Both the position numbers and the translations under genes were made by a program. This document shows positions 8,772 through 17,019 of a stretch of 64,000 nucleotides of DNA, one piece after another. The notes below the pieces were generated by a model. That model saw only the letters and a program-made list of their open reading frames with translations, made no database searches and had not been told where the DNA came from. Origin of the DNA: Paenibacillus tengchongensis (GTDB taxonomy: Bacteria > Bacillota > Bacilli > Paenibacillales > Paenibacillaceae). Within the stretch, counting starts at the first letter, position 1, and the number at the start of each line of letters is the position of its first letter. The stretch spans positions 124,001 through 188,000 of the forward strand of contig NZ_WACP01000006.1 in NCBI RefSeq assembly GCF_008973665.1, read 5' to 3'.

Positions 8772-9650
8772 CTACTGATTACGCTTCAACCACTTGCTGA
8801 TGAATCCTCTGATGCCCTGGGGCTTCTCCGCTTCCGCCGGCTTGGCGGACAGATAGCTGAGGGCAAGACGCTGTATATCTTTGGCTGCTGCACTGTTCGG
8901 AAAAGCCACTGAGAATGGAATCTGTTTCTTGACCGCCTGAACCACATGGGCATCACTGCTGATGAAACCGAGAAAAGGGATGTCCAGCTGCAGGAAGCGG
9001 CTGGCCGCCATCCGGATTTTATCACTGGTGAGCCGCGCTTCCCGCTCATCCCCCGCCTGATTGACGATCAGCTTAAAGACGGTCTCCGGATGAGTATTAT
9101 GAACCACCTTCATCAGAGCATAAGCATCGGTAATGGCTGTAGGCTCAGGCGTAGTCACCACCAGGCAATCATCCGCGGAGGAAATAAATTTCATAGTTTC
9201 TTTGGAAAGTCCCGCTCCCGTATCGAACAGAATATAATCCATCTTGTCGGCAATCTGCGTCACCTGGGATGTAAAATATTCGAGATCGCCTTCGGAAAGG
9301 CTGAACAGCTCATCCATTCCCGAGCCGCCGGCAATAAAAGGCAGCTCCTGCGGACCTGCAGAAATAATCTGTCCGATTTCCGCCTCCCGCTTCAGCAAGT
9401 GATAGAGGTTAAACTTCGGGGTGATCCCCATTAATACATCGATGTTCGCCATACCGATATCGGCATCGAACAGCAGCACATTTTTGCCCATATTTTTAAG
9501 CGCCAAAGCGAAATTCAGCGTAAAATTAGACTTTCCCACGCCTCCCTTGCCGCTGCAGACTGTGATAATCCGGGCTGTGGGTCCGTCTCCCGGCGCACGC
9601 CGCGGCGCCTGGCCGGAGACGAGCTGCCGGAGCGATTGCGCCTGATCCAT
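8772..9650 (-). CDS. flhG: MinD-like ATPase FlhG (YlxH), flagellar number/placement regulator
   Basis: 292 aa. FlhG works with the GTPase FlhF to set number and position of flagella and assists C-ring assembly. The deviant Walker A of MinD/ParA ATPases is seen near residue 35 (CSGKGGVGKSN), then Walker A' DADIGMANIDV and LFDTGAGLS. The C-terminal residues (LKRNQ) may form the membrane-binding tip. The ATG at 9650 shares a base with the flhF stop (TGATG) and has GGAGG 6-7 nt upstream; a TTG one codon earlier is less likely. Confidence 0.95.
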   Translation of the reverse strand: MDQAQSLRQLVSGQAPRRAPGDGPTARIITVCSGKGGVGKSNFTLNFALALKNMGKNVLLFDADIGMANIDVLMGITPKFNLYHLLKREAEIGQIISAGPQELPFIAGGSGMDELFSLSEGDLEYFTSQVTQIADKMDYILFDTGAGLSKETMKFISSADDCLVVTTPEPTAITDAYALMKVVHNTHPETVFKLIVNQAGDEREARLTSDKIRMAASRFLQLDIPFLGFISSDAHVVQAVKKQIPFSVAFPNSAAAKDIQRLALSYLSAKPAEAEKPQGIRGFISKWLKRNQ

Positions 9651-11065
9651 CAAAAGCCTCCTGTTCGGAGAAGCATACCGGCGACCTGTTCTTTGGTGAC
9701 AAGCAGCAAATCATCGGGCACATTCTGGCCGTTGGTCATGTAGGAAAGCTTCAGCGGAAAATCGTTGAGCACATTGAAGAGCGGCCCGCAGCTTCCCGTT
9801 TCATCCAGCTTGGTGAAGATTACCTTATCCAGCTGGTAACGGCCAAAGTGTTCGGCAATCGTCTTCATATCGCGGCTCTTCGAGGTCATGCTCAGCACCA
9901 GGAAGGTTTCACTCTTCAGCTCTCTGGCCAGCAGGCTCTGCAGCTCAGCCACCAGCATTTCGTTGCGGTAATTCCGGCCGGCCGTATCCATCAGCACCAG
10001 ATCGCAGCTTTCCAGCCGGAACATCGCCCGCTGCAGATCGCCCGGCGACTGCACCACTTCCAGCGGTATGTTGAGGATAGCTGCATAGGTCCGCAGCTGT
10101 TCCACCGCGGAAATTCGGTAGGTGTCGGATGTGATGAGCCCGACCTTGCGGCCCTGCTTGAACAATTGCTCGGCGGCCAGCTTGGCGATGGTCGTAGTCT
10201 TGCCCACTCCCGTCGGGCCGGCAATATAGACGATCCGCGTATCCTGCTCTATACCGCCGGCGATCCGGCCTTGCAGGAAATTATCAATCTGGTCCTGGAG
10301 TCTCCCGGCAAACTGTTCGGGATTCCAGGTCCGCCCGTCCGCGATCCAGGCTTCGTAGATGTTGTTGATCCATTCATCCACCAGAACCATGTCGGTATCG
10401 TGGTCGAGCAGCATCGCCTTCAGTTCATCCAGCCGGGCTGGCAGCTCGATGCCGCTTGAAGAATAACGGGCAATCCGTTCCATCCACTGCTTCATATCAC
10501 GGATTTCGCGGATCAGGTCCTGATCGGCAGCCGCTGTCCGCTCCTGGCTCAGTTCCGGGCTCCGCAGCTCCTCGCGGATCATAGCGGGGCTCTTCTCCGC
10601 CTGTTTCTGCTCAGCCGGCGGCACCTTCTCCTGAACCCCGCTGACCGGAGCAATGGTTTCTTCCCTTTGCCGTTCAGTGAGTACAGCAACCGCAGAGGAA
10701 GCTTCGGCGGCTTCCGAAGCTTCGGCCAAAGCCGCTGCAATCTCGGCAAAGGTCCGCTTCGGCGCCTCCGGTTCCTTCGGCGGCGCCGCAGGCTGGGCCG
10801 ACACCGCAGCTGCCTTCTGATAAGCCTGCGGTGCCGCACTGCGCGGCACAATCGGTGGCGCCGGCGGGGTCTTAGACTGGGCTGAAGGCTTCTTGGCATC
10901 CTCTACAGCCGCTACCACCTCGATCTTCTTCTTGGTGAACAGGCCCATGAAGCCGCCTACCTTCACCTCTTTGGTGCTTAAAATAACGGCGTCGCTTCCA
11001 AGCTCGCTGCGGATGGACTGCATCGCGTCTGGCATCGTATCAACCACATAACGCTTTACTCTCAT
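9650..11065 (-). CDS. flhF: Flagellar SRP-like GTPase FlhF
   Basis: 471 aa. FlhF is the third SRP-type GTPase and recruits early flagellar components. The N-terminal B domain (MRVKRYVVDTMPDAMQ) is followed by a Pro/Ala/Glu-rich spacer of about 120 residues, then the helical N and GTPase G domains. Visible G motifs are G1 [27 protein letters not shown]3 LMDTAGRNY and G4 FTKLDETGSCG. ATG 11065 overlaps the flhA stop (ATGA). Confidence 0.97.
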   Translation of the reverse strand: MRVKRYVVDTMPDAMQSIRSELGSDAVILSTKEVKVGGFMGLFTKKKIEVVAAVEDAKKPSAQSKTPPAPPIVPRSAAPQAYQKAAAVSAQPAAPPKEPEAPKRTFAEIAAALAEASEAAEASSAVAVLTERQREETIAPVSGVQEKVPPAEQKQAEKSPAMIREELRSPELSQERTAAADQDLIREIRDMKQWMERIARYSSSGIELPARLDELKAMLLDHDTDMVLVDEWINNIYEAWIADGRTWNPEQFAGRLQDQIDNFLQGRIAGGIEQDTRIVYIAGPTGVGKTTTIAKLAAEQLFKQGRKVGLITSDTYRISAVEQLRTYAAILNIPLEVVQSPGDLQRAMFRLESCDLVLMDTAGRNYRNEMLVAELQSLLARELKSETFLVLSMTSKSRDMKTIAEHFGRYQLDKVIFTKLDETGSCGPLFNVLNDFPLKLSYMTNGQNVPDDLLLVTKEQVAGMLLRTGGF

Positions 11066-13095
11066 AAGTTCACCACCCCAACGCTTTGAATTTCAATATT
11101 TGGCTCCAGCTCACTGTAAGACAATACAGGAATATCCTGCATGGTCCGTTCAATGACCTGACGCAGATACATCCGGATGGTCGGAGAAGTCAGCACAATC
11201 GGCTGTTGCCCCGACTGCAGCAGACGGTTAATCTGCTCGGTCAGCCGCTGGTATACCGTTTGGGTCGATACCGGATCGAGCGCCAGATAACTTCCTTGCT
11301 CCGTCTGCTGCACACTTTCGGAAATTTTCTTTTCCAGGTTTGGTCCGACGGTAATGACCCGCAGCGTCTCGCCGGATTGCGAGAATTGCTGTGTAATTTG
11401 TCTGGACAGCGCCTGGCGGACGTATTCGGTCAGGATATCAGGATCTTTGGTGTATGTGCCGTAATCAGCCAGCGTCTCAAAGATCGTTACCAGGTCGCGT
11501 ATCGAGATTTTCTCCCGCAGCAGCTTCGCCAGCACCTTTTGAACGTCCCCGACCGCCAGCACCGACGGAATAAGCTCGTCCACCAGCACAGGGTAATTCT
11601 CTTTAAGGTTGTCGACCAGCTGCTTCGTTTCCTGGCGTCCCAGCAGTTCATGCCCGTGACGTTTAATCAGCTCCGTCAGATGTGTAGCTACCACCGAAGG
11701 CGGATCCACTACGGTATAACCGGACAGTTCGGCGCGTTCCTTAACCGTTTCATCGATCCAGAGCGCCGGAAGGCCGAAGGATGGTTCCACGGTCTCAATA
11801 CCATGTATGGATTCATCATCGTACCCGGGACTCATCGCCAAATAGTGATTAAGTAATAATTCACCCCCGCCGACAATATTCCCTTTTATTTTTATGACAT
11901 ATTCATTCGGTTTTAGTTGAATATTGTCGCGAATGCGAATGACAGGGACGACCAGTCCCATTTCCAGGGCGCATTGCCGTCTGATCATGATGATCCGGTC
12001 CAGCAAATCGCCGCCCTGCGCCGTATCCGCGAGCGGAATCAGCCCGTAGCCGAATTCGAACTCGATCGGATCCACCGTCAGCAGATTAATGACACTTTCC
12101 GGACTGCGCACCTCTTCGATCTGCTGCTCTTCGACAAGCTGCTCCTCGGCAAGCTGCTGCCTGTTGGCATTCTGGCCCATCCTGTAGGCGGCAAAAGCCA
12201 TCAGCGCGGCCAGCGGAAGCGTGGACAGCACAGTAATCGGGGTAAAGAAGCCGAGAAACGCAATGGTTACGGCCACAATATAAAGCAGCTTCGGATAAGA
12301 CAGCAGCTGTCCGGTCAAGTCTTCGGCGAGATTGCCTTCGGAGGCGGCCCGGGTAACGATCAGACCAGATGCCGTAGAGATCAGCAGGGCGGGAATCTGG
12401 CTCACCAGACCGTCCCCGATGGTGAGCACAGAGTATTTGCCGAGCGCATCCTGAAAGGAATCCCCGTGGATCGCCACGCCGATAATGAATCCGCCGATCA
12501 GATTGATCAGGAGGATAATGATACTCGCAATCGCGTCCCCTTTAACAAATTTACTGGCACCGTCCATGGCGCCGAAGAAGTCGGCTTCACGTTCGACGTT
12601 GCGGCGGCGTTCCCGGGCCTGCTGTTCATTGATCATGCCGGCGTTAAGGTCGGCGTCGATACTCATTTGCTTGCCGGGCATCGCGTCCAGCGTAAAGCGG
12701 GCGCCGACTTCGGCTACCCGCTCCGAGCCTTTCGTGATTACGATAAATTGCACCACGACGAGAATCAGAAAGACAATGAACCCGATGGCGATCTGACCTC
12801 CGGCAATCCAGCTCCCGAAGGTCGCTACAACCTCACCGGCATGCCCTTCGCCAAGAATGAGCTTGGTGGTGGAAATATTCAGCGCCAGGCGGAACAGCGT
12901 TGTCAGCAGCAGCAGGGACGGAAAGATGGAGAACTGCAGCGGATCACGCGTATTCATCGCTACCAGAATAATGATCAACGCAATCGAAATATTGACAATC
13001 AGCAGTACATCCAGAAGCCATTCCGGGATGGGCAGGATCATCATCAGGACAATGCCGATGACTCCCACAAGAACTGTTAGATCTTTAGTTTTTAT
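11062..13095 (-). CDS. flhA: Flagellar export gate protein FlhA, probably started at ATA
   Basis: 677 aa if read from ATA at 13095-13093, the same length as B. subtilis FlhA. FlhA forms the nonameric export gate of the flagellar type III secretion system. About eight membrane segments fill residues 1-320, with the FHIPEP signature region (TTLFRLALNISTTKLIL; DAMPGKQMSIDADLNAG). The large cytoplasmic domain follows. GGGGAGG lies 9 nt before the ATA, and from there the protein reads (M)KTKDLTVL, in register with MSTRDLSVL of B. subtilis. An in-frame TTG at 13104 abuts the Shine-Dalgarno with no spacer, and the next GTG removes the conserved N-terminus. Software would probably call the TTG. Confidence 0.95.
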   Translation of the reverse strand: MKTKDLTVLVGVIGIVLMMILPIPEWLLDVLLIVNISIALIIILVAMNTRDPLQFSIFPSLLLLTTLFRLALNISTTKLILGEGHAGEVVATFGSWIAGGQIAIGFIVFLILVVVQFIVITKGSERVAEVGARFTLDAMPGKQMSIDADLNAGMINEQQARERRRNVEREADFFGAMDGASKFVKGDAIASIIILLINLIGGFIIGVAIHGDSFQDALGKYSVLTIGDGLVSQIPALLISTASGLIVTRAASEGNLAEDLTGQLLSYPKLLYIVAVTIAFLGFFTPITVLSTLPLAALMAFAAYRMGQNANRQQLAEEQLVEEQQIEEVRSPESVINLLTVDPIEFEFGYGLIPLADTAQGGDLLDRIIMIRRQCALEMGLVVPVIRIRDNIQLKPNEYVIKIKGNIVGGGELLLNHYLAMSPGYDDESIHGIETVEPSFGLPALWIDETVKERAELSGYTVVDPPSVVATHLTELIKRHGHELLGRQETKQLVDNLKENYPVLVDELIPSVLAVGDVQKVLAKLLREKISIRDLVTIFETLADYGTYTKDPDILTEYVRQALSRQITQQFSQSGETLRVITVGPNLEKKISESVQQTEQGSYLALDPVSTQTVYQRLTEQINRLLQSGQQPIVLTSPTIRMYLRQVIERTMQDIPVLSYSELEPNIEIQSVGVVNL

Positions 13096-13116
13096 TGTCC
13101 TCAACCTCCCCGGGGC

Positions 13117-14211
13117 TTATCTCCTCTTGCCTTTAAGCTTGTATACATATGCCAGGACCTCAGCGACAGCCTGAAACAGATCGGCGGGGACGCTGTCCCC
13201 GATCTCCGTCCGCCCAAACAGCGCCCGGGCCAGCGGCTTGTTCTCGATAGTCATGACGCCATGCTCCTTGGCCAGCTCTTTGATGCGCAGCGCCACATAG
13301 TCCTGACCCTTGGCGATAATCTGCGGCGCTTCCATTTGGGAGCCGTCGTATTTCAGGGCTACCGCAAAATGGGTCGGATTGGTGATAATGACATCTGCTT
13401 TCGGAATTTCCTGCATCATCCGCTGCATGGCCATCCGGCGCTGGCGTTCCCTGATCTTGCCTTTAATGATGGGGTCGCCTTCCATCTTCTTGTACTCATC
13501 TTTGATGTCCTGCTTGGACATCTTCAGACTTTTTTCATGCTCATACTTCTGATACATATAATCCAGGGCTGCCATAATAAGCAGGGCCGCTCCGATTTTG
13601 ATCCCGAGATTCATGGTGAGATCGGCTGCGAACCGGTAGACCCCCTCCGCATTGATATGCGACAGCGAGGCGAACTGGTCTTTTTGCCCCCAGAGGGTGC
13701 TGTATACCAGGTAAGCGATAATAACCAGCTTTAATATCGATTTCAGGAACTCCACAAACGAACGCATGGAAAAAATATTTTTGAAGCCTTTGATCGGATT
13801 CAGTTTACTGAATTTCGGGGTAAGTCCTTCACCAATGGCCATAAAACCAACCTGGGCCACATTCGCCACGATGGCCAGCACGAACGTAATTACCAGCAAT
13901 GGAGCCAGCAGCAGCAGAATCTGCAGTCCGTACTCATTGAACATGGCAATTACATTCTCCGGAGTAACCTCCATGAGCATCCGGTTCTGGAGCACATCCG
14001 TGTACAGCGCCATAAAACGTTCTTTAATAAAACCGCCGAAGGCGGTAAAGGTAAGCAGCGCCGCCAGCAGCACCACCGCACCGGAGAGCTCGGGACTTTT
14101 GGCCACCTGGCCCTTTTTGCGGGCATCCTGCCGCTTCTTGGGCGTCGCCTTCTCTGTTTTGTCTCCGCCGAAATATTGGAGATCCAGCTTATAGCGGCTC
14201 GCAACCGGCAT
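13117..14211 (-). CDS. flhB: Flagellar export switch protein FlhB
   Basis: 364 aa from ATG 14211 with GGGGGAGAG upstream; the frame extends 23 codons further but without a ribosome site. FlhB is the substrate-specificity switch of the flagellar export apparatus. The N-terminus has the FlhB signature (GDKTEKATPKKRQDARKKGQ). Four membrane segments lie between residues 30 and 215. The cytoplasmic domain carries the autocleavage motif NPTH (in ITNPTHFAVALKY). After cleavage the C-terminal piece would be FAVALKYDG to the end; compare the stand-alone copy at 45520-45822. Confidence 0.97.
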   Translation of the reverse strand: MPVASRYKLDLQYFGGDKTEKATPKKRQDARKKGQVAKSPELSGAVVLLAALLTFTAFGGFIKERFMALYTDVLQNRMLMEVTPENVIAMFNEYGLQILLLLAPLLVITFVLAIVANVAQVGFMAIGEGLTPKFSKLNPIKGFKNIFSMRSFVEFLKSILKLVIIAYLVYSTLWGQKDQFASLSHINAEGVYRFAADLTMNLGIKIGAALLIMAALDYMYQKYEHEKSLKMSKQDIKDEYKKMEGDPIIKGKIRERQRRMAMQRMMQEIPKADVIITNPTHFAVALKYDGSQMEAPQIIAKGQDYVALRIKELAKEHGVMTIENKPLARALFGRTEIGDSVPADLFQAVAEVLAYVYKLKGKRR

Positions 14212-14233
14212 ACACTCTCTCCCCCAAATTGAT

Positions 14234-15028
14234 CTAAGGGCTCTTGCCCATAATACCGAGCAGATTCCGCATGGACTCAAACATGATATCGAAGAGATTC
14301 TGAAACAATACCGCCAGTCCCGGCATCAGCACGAGCAGCAGCGCCAGTCCTACGATGATTTTGAGCGGAACCCCGATAACGAACACATTGTATTGCGGAG
14401 CCGTTCTGGCCAGAAACGCCAGCCCCACATCCGTCAGGAACAAGGCCGTTACAAGCGGAGCGGACATTTGAAAGCTAAGCATAAACGATTGGGCAAAAGT
14501 CCGGACCAGAAAATCCATCAGGCTTCCGTCCATCATCCGGGCCAGTAAATCATTATCCAGCGGCGCCCAGTTATAGCTGTAAATAATGCCGTCCAGCATA
14601 TAATGATGCCCGTTCATTGCAAGAAACAAGACCAGGGCGATCATATACTTAAAGTTACCGAGCAGCGGAGCGGAAGTGCCTGTCATCGGATCGATGACAT
14701 TCGCGATGGCGAAGCCGATCTGAAGATCGATAAACGAGCCGGCCGTCTGTATGGCCATAAACATCAGATAACCGATAAAACCGAGCAGCAAACCGACCAG
14801 AACCTCTTTAAAGATCAGCAGAACATAAGTGAGGTCTTCAGGCACGGTAATCCCGGTTCCTCTGGAGCTGAATACGATCAGTGAAACAAAAAAGGATAAC
14901 CCGATTTTGAATGTAGTCGGTATATTCAAGGATGAAAAGACCGGAACAACTACAAAAAAAGCGGTAATTCGACAAAAATACAACATAAAAACAGGTAAAT
15001 TTTGCAGCAGGGTCTCCATTGTCATCAT
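14234..15028 (-). CDS. fliR: Flagellar export protein FliR
   Basis: 264 aa with about six membrane segments, an export-gate component that assembles with FliP and FliQ. It follows the fliQ stop with only one base between. Three in-frame ATGs occur at 15028, 15025 and 15019, and no clear Shine-Dalgarno separates them, so coupling to fliQ is likely and the exact start is open by up to three codons. Confidence 0.95.
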   Translation of the reverse strand: MMTMETLLQNLPVFMLYFCRITAFFVVVPVFSSLNIPTTFKIGLSFFVSLIVFSSRGTGITVPEDLTYVLLIFKEVLVGLLLGFIGYLMFMAIQTAGSFIDLQIGFAIANVIDPMTGTSAPLLGNFKYMIALVLFLAMNGHHYMLDGIIYSYNWAPLDNDLLARMMDGSLMDFLVRTFAQSFMLSFQMSAPLVTALFLTDVGLAFLARTAPQYNVFVIGVPLKIIVGLALLLVLMPGLAVLFQNLFDIMFESMRNLLGIMGKSP

Positions 15029-15029
15029 C

Positions 15030-15299
15030 TTAACCGATATACATATGGAGACTGCCCAAAATTTGGCTGGTAAAATCGACCAGCTTTGTTATGATCCACG
15101 GCCCGAAGAGCAATAAAGCAAGCAGAACGGCGACGATTTTAGGGACAAACGCGAGCGTCTGCTCCTGAATCTGGGTCGTTGCCTGAAAAATACTGATGAT
15201 GAGCCCGACTACGAGTCCAAGGACCAGCATGGGAGCGCTAGTCTCCAGCACCAGATATACGGCTTGGCCGGCCAGCCCGATAATAAACTCCGTATTCAT
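15030..15299 (-). CDS. fliQ: Flagellar export protein FliQ
   Basis: 89 aa with two membrane segments (about 12-38 and 52-76), matching the family length. FliQ helices wrap the FliP5-FliR1 export gate. The GLAGQAVYLVLETSAPMLV and QIQEQTLAFVPKI stretches are characteristic. It starts 20 nt after fliP. Confidence 0.97.
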   Translation of the reverse strand: MNTEFIIGLAGQAVYLVLETSAPMLVLGLVVGLIISIFQATTQIQEQTLAFVPKIVAVLLALLLFGPWIITKLVDFTSQILGSLHMYIG

Positions 15300-15319
15300 T
15301 CAAGGATGCCTCCCACGTG

Positions 15320-16084
15320 TCAGGTATTAAAGCTGGACAGCAGTGACTGGACGACCAGATACCAGCCGTCAACCAGTACAAACAGCATAATTTTGAACGG
15401 CAGCGAGATCATGACCGGCGGCAGCATCATCATACCCATGGCCATCAGGGTACTGGATACGACCAGATCGATAATCAGAAACGGAATAAAGATCATAAAG
15501 CCCATCGTAAACGCCTTTTTCATCTCGCCGATTGCAAACGCCGGAACCAGGACCGTAAGCGGGATATCGCTGTAAGTAGCGGGTTTCTCCGTTATCGAGT
15601 CACCGGCATAATTCATGAACAGCAGCAAATCCTTAGTACTGGTCTGCTTGAACATAAATTCCTTCATCGGATCAGCCGCCTGGTTCAGCGCCTCGGTCTG
15701 GTTCATCTCGCCTCTGAGATAGGGCTGCAGCGCTGTCTCATTGACCTCGGATAGCGTCGGAGACATCACGAACAGCGTCATAAACAGCGCAAGGCCCACC
15801 AGCACCTGGTTCGGCGGCATTTGCTGCGTACCGAGTGAAGTGCGGACAAAGCCGAGTACAATCACGATCCGGGTAAAGCTGGTCATCAGAACCAGAAAAG
15901 CAGGCGCCACACTAAGCACCGTGACCAGCAGCAGAATGGAGATGGAACTCGTCTCCCCGCCTTCGCCCTCTCCCCCGATGTCAATGCTGATATTCGGAAT
16001 CGGATCCGCATGAACCGGATGATGCAGCAGGAACAGGCCAAATACAGTGAGCAGCAAAAAAGAAAGAATCAGCTTTTTGTTCAT
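15320..16084 (-). CDS. fliP: Flagellar export protein FliP
   Basis: 254 aa. It has a cleavable signal peptide (residues 1-26, ending HPVHADPI), as is usual for FliP, then four membrane segments. Family motifs are visible: TSFTRIVIVLGFVRTSLGTQQ, PPNQVLVGLALFMT and the C-terminal MMLPPVMISLPFKIMLFVLV. FliP forms the core ring of the export channel. GAGGTAGAG precedes ATG 16084, and fliO ends 3 nt before it. Confidence 0.97.
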   Translation of the reverse strand: MNKKLILSFLLLTVFGLFLLHHPVHADPIPNISIDIGGEGEGGETSSISILLLVTVLSVAPAFLVLMTSFTRIVIVLGFVRTSLGTQQMPPNQVLVGLALFMTLFVMSPTLSEVNETALQPYLRGEMNQTEALNQAADPMKEFMFKQTSTKDLLLFMNYAGDSITEKPATYSDIPLTVLVPAFAIGEMKKAFTMGFMIFIPFLIIDLVVSSTLMAMGMMMLPPVMISLPFKIMLFVLVDGWYLVVQSLLSSFNT

Positions 16085-16086
16085 CT

Positions 16087-16617
16087 CTACCTCGACTCAT
16101 CCCTTTGTGCATCGCCATCGTCCCGGAGCAGCTCGTCCATCTTTTCTTTCCGCTCGGGTGCGAGCGCAAGCTTGGATTGCAAAGTCTCATAAAAAGACGA
16201 GGATTCACTAAGTTCTATTTCCTCGAAAGGCACCTCGCCCCGCAGCTTGGCTTTGAGCTTGCCGACGAGCGGCGCAAGGACATTGGCTGTGCCTGCCATT
16301 TCTCCCTCGAACGCGGACAGAATGCGCGCAACTTCTGCCGGATCGGTAATCTTGTCGAGCATGGTGACGTCTTCGCCGACCCCGATGACATACAGGCTGC
16401 CGCCGATCTCGATGATCTGGACCGATTTATTGGGTCCAAGACCCATCGCACCCAGCGTGCGGATCGAACGCCCGCTCATCAGCAGCTGGTTGCGCCGGCC
16501 CAGAAACCGGATCAGGAATACAATAAGAATGACAATCACCGCAAGCACGGCAATGATTTTGAACAAATTCAGCAGGGTATTGCCGGTTCCGAACGGTTCG
16601 GAGGCATTCAATAGCAT
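16087..16617 (-). CDS. fliO: Flagellar biosynthetic protein FliO (FliZ in Bacillus)
   Basis: 176 aa. One membrane segment at residues 17-40 (LFKIIAVLAVIVILIVFLIRF) is followed by the FliO domain (LGAMGLGPNKSVQIIEIG; LYVIGVGEDVTMLDKI). A variable cytoplasmic tail ends with a charged Glu/Asp/Arg stretch. FliO helps assemble the FliP ring and is not in the finished gate. It lies between cheY and fliP as in B. subtilis, where the gene is called fliZ. Confidence 0.93.
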   Translation of the reverse strand: MLLNASEPFGTGNTLLNLFKIIAVLAVIVILIVFLIRFLGRRNQLLMSGRSIRTLGAMGLGPNKSVQIIEIGGSLYVIGVGEDVTMLDKITDPAEVARILSAFEGEMAGTANVLAPLVGKLKAKLRGEVPFEEIELSESSSFYETLQSKLALAPERKEKMDELLRDDGDAQRDESR

Positions 16618-16626
16618 CTTAGTTCC

Positions 16627-16992
16627 CTACACACCCAGCGTTTTGTTGATGGCTTCGATTACGCGGTCCGCCTGGAAAGGCTTGACGATAAAGTCTTTGG
16701 CACCTGCTTGAATCGCATCGATAACCATTGCCTGCTGCCCCATGGCAGAGCACATAATGACTTTGGCGCTTGCGTCTACCTTCTTAATTTCTTTCAGAGC
16801 AGCGATGCCGTCCATTTCGGGCATGGTGATATCCATCGTAATGAGGTCGGGACGCAGTTCCTTGAATTTTTCAATGGCTTGTGCGCCGTCCTGGGCTTCG
16901 CCCACTACCTCAAATCCGTTTTTTGTCAGAATGTCGCGAATCATCATTCTCATAAATGCTGCATCGTCTACGATCAGAATTCGGTTAGCCAT
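16627..16992 (-). CDS. cheY: Chemotaxis response regulator CheY
   Basis: 121 aa, a single receiver domain. Phospho-acceptor Asp54 (ITMDITMPEMDG), acidic pair Asp9/Asp10 (ILIVDDAAFMR), the conserved Thr/Ser (CSAMG) and Lys (FIVKPF) are present. CheY-P binds FliM and FliY N-terminal peptides to change motor rotation. GGGAGG precedes ATG 16992. The gene follows fliY, as in Bacillus. Confidence 0.98.
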   Translation of the reverse strand: MANRILIVDDAAFMRMMIRDILTKNGFEVVGEAQDGAQAIEKFKELRPDLITMDITMPEMDGIAALKEIKKVDASAKVIMCSAMGQQAMVIDAIQAGAKDFIVKPFQADRVIEAINKTLGV

Positions 16993-17019
16993 TTGTACAA
17001 AATCCTCCCTAAATGTCCA

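Noticed and set aside
13102..13104. TTG as the flhA start codon
   Set aside because: It directly abuts the Shine-Dalgarno with zero spacing, and the three extra residues do not align with homologues.
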